From the NCBI GenBank assembly GCA_030620095.1, contig JAUTXW010003388.1, positions 513,585 through 577,584 on the forward strand: a stretch of DNA of 64,000 nt, written 5' to 3'. The position numbers and the translations under genes were made by a program. The first letter of the stretch is position 1, and every line of letters starts with the position of its first letter. Positions 57,413-64,000 of the stretch are shown here, piece by piece. The notes below the pieces were generated by a model, which was given only the letters and a program-made list of their open reading frames with translations, made no database searches and was not told the origin of the DNA. The DNA is from Kuschelorhynchus macadamiae. Taxonomy: Eukaryota; Arthropoda; Insecta; Coleoptera; Curculionidae.

Positions 57413-58990
57413 TCTATCCTTGTCCTATGATATCTATTACTTAAACAGTCAGTGATCCATTTTAAGGCAGTGTCCCCTACACCATAGAGAGCTAGGTTTT
57501 TTACCAAAATAGTGCGATCTATCGTTTCGCAGCTGATTGCACACAATAGTCTCCAAGATTTTACCCACTAATGGCAACAGATTAATCGGTCGAATCTTCG
57601 GTTTGTTTACTTTTGGATAGGAACAATGGTTTGTTTACTTTTGGGATAGGAATAATCAAACTAGTTTTTAAAGAACTTGGAAATTTTCGCGTTTTCAACG
57701 AAATGATAATTAAATATAGAAGAGGATATCCTATCACACAAAATAGTTTTTTAATTTACATTTGCTCTTTAACCCATTAACAATTTTGCTTAGTCCCGAT
57801 AAATCAATATTTTCAAAATCCAGAAAATGTGTTTCCTTCTCCGTAAGAGAAACTATGTCATTATTATTCTATTATTTGTACTCAATACTGTCGGATATTG
57901 CCATTATACTATCAGAAAAAAACTTGTTAAAGTTTGATCAAAACACAAGAGTTCTAACCACACTATACCACAACTTGTTACATTCTGGACGCGCGTTTCG
58001 CTAACCAAGTTAGCATCATCAGCAGATGATATAAACTAAATAAACAGTTTATATAATCTGCAGATGATGCTAACTTGGTTAGCGAAACGCGCGTCCAGAA
58101 CGTAACAAGTTGTGATGTAGTGTGGTTAGAACTCTAGTATTTTGATCTATCTTCCACCACAGGTTCCAATGTTAGGACTTGTTAAAGTCTGCTTCTATTG
58201 GCCCTATACGCTGACCAAATTCTACTTCTGAGAAGTCACTGACCTGTTTTTTTGTCCCAACAAACTCTTTTAAAGTTCTCCGCATTTTTTTACTGTCTGA
58301 TTTACACATCTCAATATTTTGTTCACAATATTTTGTCCTCCATTTCTTTTTGCTTTATAGACAGTCCAGTCAGTTTCTTCTTTTGTGAAACAAAATCTTT
58401 TGTACGCTATATATCTCTTTTTCTGTGCATTTATAATTTCATATGTTGCCTCTGGATAGGCCTGGGCTTAACTGGGGCTATTTTATCCAGCGCCTCTTGT
58501 ACATTTTTGATAAACACTGGGTATACAGTATCAACATCAACGGATGTGTAATTCAATGTTTTCCCTATTAACTCATTAATTATTTCCGATATTTTTTCGT
58601 CGCTGATATTTCTGTAATATCCCGACTGAGGCTGGCATATTATATTGTCAATAGGTACAGTAACACCTATTATCTCATGGTCACTTATCCCCGGGAAATC
58701 TCGAGGCACCCCTTCCATATTAAAGTCATTAGTGAATATATAGTCTATACGGGAGGACGTTGAATTGGTCACACGAGTCTCTTTTGTTACAATCTGTTTA
58801 AAACCGGAATCGCTAATTATTCTTTTGACTTTATTTATAACACTATCACTGTTTAACTAGTCTATGTTCATATCTCCCAAAAACACAGTTATAGCTTGTT
58901 GTAAATCAAAGTTATTTAATTTCTCTTCCAAACACTCGAGAAAATCAGCACTACTCTCATTTGGCGATCTATAGAAGACCCAACAATCAA
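57413..58990 (-). mobile_element. LINE, 5' part (split by hAT)
   Basis: Minus strand, 5' to 3': CWVFYRSPNESSADFLECLE EKLNN, ITVFLGDMNID, SSRIDYIFTNDFNMEGVPRD FPGISDHEIIGVTVPID (endonuclease), ISEIINELIGKTLNYTSVDV, ALDKIAPVKPRPIQ, a foldback insertion at 57936-58147, RPINLLPLVGKILET, CETIDRTILVKNLALYGVGD TALKWITDCLSNRYHRTRID. A 28-30-base tandem duplication (GGTTTGTTTACTTTTGGATAGGAA) is at 57599-57657. 5' truncated near 59000. Confidence 0.85.
57936..58147. repeat. Near-perfect foldback, arms about 95 bases
   Basis: GATCAAAACACAAGAGTTCT AACCACACTA...CTGGACGCGCGTTTCGCTAA CCAAGTTAGCATCATC (left) pairs with GATGATGCTAACTTGGTTAG CGAAACGCGCGTCCAG... (right) with few mismatches and a loop of about 25 bases. 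GC-rich core GACGCGCGTTTCGC is striking in this AT-rich window. Probably a non-autonomous element, or two head-to-head copies of an element end. Confidence 0.9.
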
Positions 58991-59330
58991 ACAGTGTTTC
59001 TGAATTTGAATTTTAATACTAAAAAACCAATAGATCACTGGCCTACAAAAAAATTTTTTTTTTTGTTGTAATGCAAATCAGAATAGCATAATCTAATAGA
59101 ATGGACCTATCCAAATACGAAAATCATAAATAGAAAGTTATAGCACGTAGGGTTTTCTTGTTAGAGTTGTAGAACCATATTGAATGTTACGATACTTAAT
59201 ATCTATAGAAAAAATTATTTCAGAAAATTCTTAACCCTGTTTATTGCCTATGTTTACAGTTTTCGCCTATTAAACATACCATACATCTAAGAGAAAAGCA
59301 AACGAGAAAAATATTAACTTAAACACTAAT
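58991..59330. other. AT-rich flank, candidate transposon terminus at 59035
   Basis: CACTGGCCTACAAAAAA at 59035-59051 resembles the inverted end at 61164-61180; otherwise no feature. Confidence 0.35.
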
Positions 59331-59334
59331 TAAA

Positions 59335-60890
59335 CTTTACTTTTTCCGTTTACGAGGTGCCCTATGTTCTCTCCTCAAAAAGCAACAGTAGCCACCCATC
59401 ATGGCTGGATCCCATCGTCCTTGGTACCGAATTTCCATTGTTCTGATATCTTGGTGAAACCTTTCACCCTGCTTGTCACTAACAGCTCCCAAATTTTTAG
59501 GAAAAAATTAAAGATGGGAATGGGGGAAGTGAATTTTTAATGACATTCTGGCACCAAGCGCTTTATAGGCATCTAACAGTTCATTAACTAATTGTTTATA
59601 ATTTTCATCCATATTGTTGCCTAAAAGTCCTCTTACTACATTAACAAATGAATTCCTGCCTGGTAAGCTTTTCCGTAAAATTGACATCGTCCAGCAATTT
59701 TCTGATTTGTGGCCTAATAAAAAAGCCTTCTTTTAATTTGGCATCATTTAACTGAGGAAAGACTTGTCTTAGGTATTTAAATCCATCACCATCTTTATTC
59801 AAAGCCTTCACAAAGTTTTTCATCAGCCCAAGTTTAATGTGAAGAGGAGGCAAAAGGACATTTTTGGGATCAAATTTGAAATTCGCCTCTTTCTGGCCAA
59901 ATTTTTGTTACATAATGCTGATTTATTGCACGACTGTCCCATAAACAAAGAAAACAGCAATATTTTGTAAATCCCCCTGACGTCCCACTAAAATCGCTAT
60001 AACTTTTAAGTCCCCACATATCTGCCATTTATACCTATTGTAGTTTATTTTATCCAAAATCGTGCGCATATTTTCATAAATTTCTTTCATTGTTATTGCA
60101 AAATTTCCATTATGCAACAACACAGCTTCTAAGCTGTATTTAGATGAGTCTATGAATAAACGCCACTCACGGGGAGAATGTTCAATATCAAGTTCCTGCA
60201 TTAAACTGTCTATATCAGTACACGCGCACAACGAATTTTCCGTACTGTAGAATTCAGAAAACATAGCATTTCTTTTTCTGAAATTCGTAATTTTTGTTTC
60301 TTTGGCCAATAGGTTCCATTCCTTAAGACGAGAATCCAGAAGTTCTGACTGTTGCTTGGATAACCCCAAATCACGTACTGAATCATTTAATTCACTTTGA
60401 ACAATCAAATGTGGCTCGTGGAACTGGGACCTGTGGTAAAAGTGGGATCGGTGCACTGTTCTTCTGAGCTGCCTGATGATGCGTTATCTCCATTATCTCC
60501 CAAATAAATAGCTTGCCAATTTAAAGGCGCAATCTGCACTGGCAAATTTGCATTATGAGGAACAGGTCGTATGGCAGATTGCAAATTTGGATATACTATA
60601 TTGTGCTTTCCGTTTTTGGAATAACCTGCAGTCTTTGTCAGGCAAAAATAACAATCGTCAGAATGATTGGTGGGTTCTCGCCATACCATTGGAACTGCAA
60701 AAGGCATACTTTTTCTCCGTCCCTTCATCACATGGGGAGCCCACCGCTTATCTTGATTTCCAATTAACACACCAAATATTTAAAGTAGGCTTTTTTACAT
60801 TTTCGGAAAATTTGTCAGGAGAAATTTTCCAACTTCGGCGCGTTTGAATCGACATTCTCGTCTTCAGATACACTTGCTTATCGATACACA
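59335..60890 (-). pseudogene. Uncharacterised multi-copy family, copy 1 (possible transposase)
   Basis: Minus-strand protein in several frames, 5' to 3': FSENVKKAYFKYL, LIGNQDKRWAPHVMKGRRKS, MPFAVPMVWREPTNHSDDCY FCLTKTAGYSKNGKHNIVYP NLQSAIRPVPH, DLGLSKQQSELLDSRLKEWN, CTDIDSLMQELDIEHSPREW RLFIDSSKYSLEAVLLHNGN, YKWQICGDLKVIAILVG, then MPPLHIKLGLMKNFVKALNK, FKYLRQVFPQLNDAKLKEGF FIRPQIRKLL, MSLKIHFPHSHL, GERFHQDIRTMEIRYQGRWD PAMMGGYC. I recall such proteins as repeated, unannotated families in aphids and Hydra, without a named domain. Compared with copy 2 it lost the ICKTCVEHLR cysteine pair. Frame breaks near 59900, 60430, 59500. Function unknown; the Asp-rich FIDSS and GDLK strings could be a nuclease fold, which is inference. 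Confidence 0.7.
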
Positions 60891-61400
60891 GAGAACCACT
60901 CAATTCGAAACTCAACAGAAGAGTAATGTTTAATGTTTATTTTATGTCTAATGGTGTAAACAACCCAGTCGAGGTAATTTTTCCGTTGTAAAATGGACCA
61001 ATTTTAGCCGCCCCACAATAAAATTGTTTACCTGCCAATATAAAGGGTTCTAATTAGGCTATTAAAAAATGGAACGTATTAGGGCTTTCCGAATCTTTTT
61101 TTTATTATTGGGAGGGTATCTCCACTGTGAAAATAATGAGGTGGCCTCTGTTAGAAAAATCTTGTCAGCCAGTGTAATAAAACATTTTTATACGTCTATT
61201 TTCAAGGGACGGTCTATGAAATACATTTAACTAATAAAATGATTATAATATTGTTCAGGATAATAACCAAATCTCTTAAAAAATATATATTTTGAAAATT
61301 TTCTCTGTATACACTTTTAATCCAAACATCATATTGATTTGATCAAATTTCCATATTCTAATCTGGGCAGTACAGGACTATCGAACAAGTGCAAACAGAA
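60891..61400. other. 5' flank of copy 1, no gene
   Basis: Non-coding. Contains TTGTCAGCCAGTGTAATAA at 61168-61186, the candidate inverted terminus, and a similar TTGTCGGCTAGTATAATCA at 61417-61435 in direct orientation. Confidence 0.4.
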
Positions 61401-61407
61401 ATCTATA

Positions 61408-62500
61408 CTAAAAACCTTGTCGGCTAGTATAATCAATTGATAGATTAATGATTATTGAAACACTTGCACAGCACTGTACATACATTATTGTCCCACCCGT
61501 ATGCCTGCTGTTTGAGTGACTCACGATTGTGTCATAACCATCTATATAAATTTCACTATCTTCTATATCTCGTGTAATATGCGTCTCGGTCACACAGCAG
61601 ACCAATGGCTGTTTATCTTCAATTATTTGACTTAATTCTTCTATATGTGCCAACAAATCCTGTATGTTAACATGAATAATTAATTTATTCGGGGGATTTG
61701 CTAATTTCTGACAGGTTTTTAATATGAAACACACCTTTATGATTTTTATTACACAAAGGGCAAATAACTCTTTTTTGTCTACAATATTCTGCCTTGTGCA
61801 CATATCTCCAACATTTAAAGCATCTTAACACACCCAAATAATCGTATATTGGAAAACTATCCCAATCCCAAAAAACACTTTTTTAGAGTTCTGAAAGCAT
61901 TTAAATATATCAGGCGTTGCTTCCAATATTACATTACATAAACGAGAATTTTTCGGCTGTTTTATGTCACCTCTTGGGATATCATTTAGGCAATTCTGAT
62001 TTTGTATTTTCTGTATCAGCGCATTTTCTGAATTTAAATATTGCTCCTTAACACCAACAATAATTATTTTTGAATTATTAAGTTTTGCAATTTCGGCTTC
62101 GTATTTTTCTGGTAGTTCCTTATTCTTAAGTTTGTTTAAAGAATCTGCGTCATTGCCTTCAATGACAGCACAGCCTTGGCTAACTGGCTTACATTTATTT
62201 ACAGCCACTGATAAGTCCAATAGTTTAATTTTATATTCAGCAACACTTTTTGTTACTTTAATATCTTGACTGGTATTTTTAGGTCGAATTATTAACGGAG
62301 GTAATAAATTCTTTTTAACGACGGTCCTTATCAGTCTTCTGCTTCGATATCTGAACTGTATTTTGTTTGCATTTCTGAATGCTTTCTTGTAAATTCTCCA
62401 ATTTTTTTGTGACGTCTGGTTTAATGTTCACTTGGTCGACACATGTATCACAAAACCAGAGAACTATGAAAACACACTCTGCATATTTTTTCACTTTTTT
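61408..62500 (-). mobile_element. LINE 5' region: gag-like ORF1 and start of endonuclease
   Basis: Minus strand: FCDTCVDQVN (end of a PHD-like finger) near 62460, LLPPLIIRPKNTSQDIKVTK, EGNDADSLNKLKNKELPEKY EAEI, SEN...NDIPRGDIKQPKNSRLCN VILEATPDIFKCF, then CFKCWRYVHKAEYC (CCHC knuckle, C-x2-C-x4-H-x4-C) and CPLCNKNHKGVFH. A second frame, 61803-61408, begins endonuclease-like text: LIIHVNIQDLLAHIEELSQI, VCCVTETHITRDIEDSEIYI DGYD, RHTGGTIMYV. The rest of ORF2 and the 3' end are absent, the opposite of usual 5' truncation. Confidence 0.78.
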
Positions 62501-63320
62501 AAAATAAGTGGAAAGGGTTGAAATAGACTACCCTTATTATTCTTGTTAACTAAATTTAAAGAAAAGCTTATAAACGACTTGGAAAAAAATAAATTTGAAT
62601 AGCTTGATTTATTTAGAAATTTTTTACCTGTTGTATTTTTTCCATAAACTTACCTATTTGAAATTAAAAAAGAAAATGTAGATCATTACTTGTCGGGAGG
62701 GGGACATTTTTTAGAAAAAAAATCTGGTGGGCCGCTGGCAATATTGCTTTATTTGACATTGCTCAGATAGTTTAAATAAAATATTTTACGATTAATTTAA
62801 TCAAAAATTTGTTATCTGATCTGTTTAATTATTATGCAGTAATAAGAGTTTTAATTAAATCAATAGAACATTAACATAGGGTAACAAAATGAAATCAAAA
62901 GTTTGGTGCCGGAAATCTAACATCTGATTTTAGATGTTTTTAATGTGCTGATTCCAAAAATGCCACCAGATTTTTTCTATCAGCTCTAGTTTTTGAGATA
63001 CAGGTTAATTGATATTTTTTTCTGATAAAGGACAACAAATAAAGAGATAAGTATGTACTTAATTGTCAAAATAGAAATTTCCCAGAATCTAATTAACCAA
63101 ATGGATACCTGGAATTGTCCCTGAGCCAATGTTCCTATACTAGGAACTACTCAATACCCTGCTCTTAATTACTTTTATACCTGTAATTGCCTATGACCCG
63201 ATCCTTCTATACCTGCTTGGCTGTACTCGATTTAGTATATTACTGAGTTTTCCCAAGTAAAGTTATGCTATCATTTTGTGTAAATTTTGGTCGTTTTGTA
63301 GTATCAAAACACTAAACTGA
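62501..63320. other. No gene; imperfect inverted repeat
   Basis: TTTAGAAAAAAAATCTGGTGGGC at 62710-62732 is roughly inverted at 62969-62990 (GCCACCAGATTTTTTCTA). No coding text until 63321. Confidence 0.4.
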
Positions 63321-64000
63321 AACAATGGCATCCATAAGCAGACATACCTGTGTAAATCATCCCGATATTTTTGTTATGTGTGTGTTGAATATACTTTGAA
63401 AGAGAGCAGAAAAACGATTTCTGACTTTGTGAAAAGAGCTTATCTTGCCTATTTTGGCGTTCATTTAGGAGATCAAGATAAATCTTGGGCCCCACATTTC
63501 ATATGTAAAACATGTGTTGAACATTTGCGACAGCGTACAACTGGAAAGATGAAGTGCCTAAAGTTTGGTGTACCAATGGTTTGGAGAGAACCGCGAAACC
63601 ATCATGACGACTGCTATTTTTGGCTCGTTAGTATTAAAGGCATAAATAGAAACAATAGACACAAATGGACATATCCTGATCTAGATTCTGCAAGAAGGCC
63701 TGTAGCGCATTTGGAAGAAATACACGTTCCATCATTCAGCAGTCTACCCGAACTGAGAGAAGATGATACAGAAACATCAGCGTCTGACGAAGTTCAAAGA
63801 ATTCAATCAGAAAACGACAGCGAATTTGAAGCAGATTTAGCAACTCCGCAGTGTTTCAATCAAGAAGAACTAAACGATCTTATAAGAGACCTGAATCTCT
63901 CAAAGGAATCCGCTGAATTACTTGCATCCAGATTAAAAGAAAAAAATCTACTTTGTTCAGGTACTAATATTACATTTTATCGTAAAAGAGATAAAGATCT
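63321..64000 (+). CDS. Uncharacterised multi-copy family, copy 2 (runs off the window)
   Basis: Open from 63321 to the window end with no stop: QTYLCKSSRYFCYVCVEYTL, KTISDFVKRAYLAYFGVHLG, DQDKSWAPHFICKTCVEHLR, LKFGVPMVWREPRNHHDDCY FWLVSIKG, YPDLDSARRPVAHLEEIHVP, an acidic low-complexity linker, CFNQEELNDLIRDLNLSKES AELLASRLKEKNLL, FYRKRD. C-x2-C (FCYVC) and C-x2-C (ICKTC) suggest a zinc-binding head, with a further His/Asp/Cys cluster after WREP. ATG at 63325 is one base out of frame; the frame itself has no ATG before residue 50s, so the start is broken or upstream-spliced. Same family as 59335-60890, opposite strand, better preserved. Confidence 0.72.

Noticed and set aside
62710..62990. 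Inverted AAAAAATCTGGTGG motif as a transposon end pair
   Set aside because: Only about 20 bases pair imperfectly and no target duplication or coding content supports it.
1..64000. LTR retrotransposons or CRISPR-like arrays
   Set aside because: No protease-RT-integrase order, no paired long terminal direct repeats and no regularly spaced repeats were seen.

Overview
The window is eukaryotic nuclear DNA, AT-rich, with spliced exons and a very high load of decayed transposable elements. The protein types (an LZTR1 orthologue with phase-consistent GT-AG exons, APE-type LINEs, Penelope-like, Tc1/mariner, hAT and Transib-type elements) fit an insect, possibly a beetle; species is not determined. 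All assignments come from reading translations and repeats by eye; no database search was run.

The one host gene I can support is an LZTR1 orthologue (kelch repeats, BTB adaptor family) on the minus strand. Five exons are visible at 42978-43126, 30722-30874, 24758-25031, 14837-14997 and 14457-14631, in that transcriptional order. Every junction keeps the reading frame. The remaining kelch, BTB and BACK exons are not seen at positions 1-14456 and probably lie beyond the left edge. About 28 kb of intron is packed with transposons. A 47-base diverged copy of the end of the last visible exon lies at 1996-2042.

Layout: 1-2868 holds a CpG-rich patch, a hAT/TTF relic and an RT relic. 2869-4778 is a nearly intact Transib transposase (RAG1-core relative) broken by a 23-base tandem duplication. 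5284-5718 is a foldback repeat. 6300-14400 is a LINE cluster including a three-level nest: a minus LINE carries a BED-type hAT (8747-14006, 8-bp target duplication), which carries a plus LINE (10362-12803, 5-bp target duplication). 15411-24640 holds a LINE, a Penelope-like 3' end, and a two-ORF LINE inserted in an RNase H-bearing LINE. 25152-29115 is a Tc1-like element split by a minus LINE. 29330-42770 is wall-to-wall LINE debris in both orientations, including one internally inverted copy. 43130-48810 is the quietest part, with a few weak candidates. 49102-51444 is a Tc1/mariner-like element with terminal inverted repeats of about 480 bases. 51450-58990 is LINEs with a second hAT (55193-57404) and a foldback repeat. 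59335-60890 and 63321-64000 are two opposite-facing copies of an uncharacterised multi-copy protein family, possibly a DNA transposon, around a 5' LINE relic.

There is no operon-like cooperation here: the elements are independent insertions, and target duplications allow relative ages to be read. Nearly every element ORF carries stops or frameshifts, so most or all copies look inactive. The most interesting items are the Transib copy, the unnamed two-copy family, the extra LZTR1 exon-like fragment and the several dated nested insertions.
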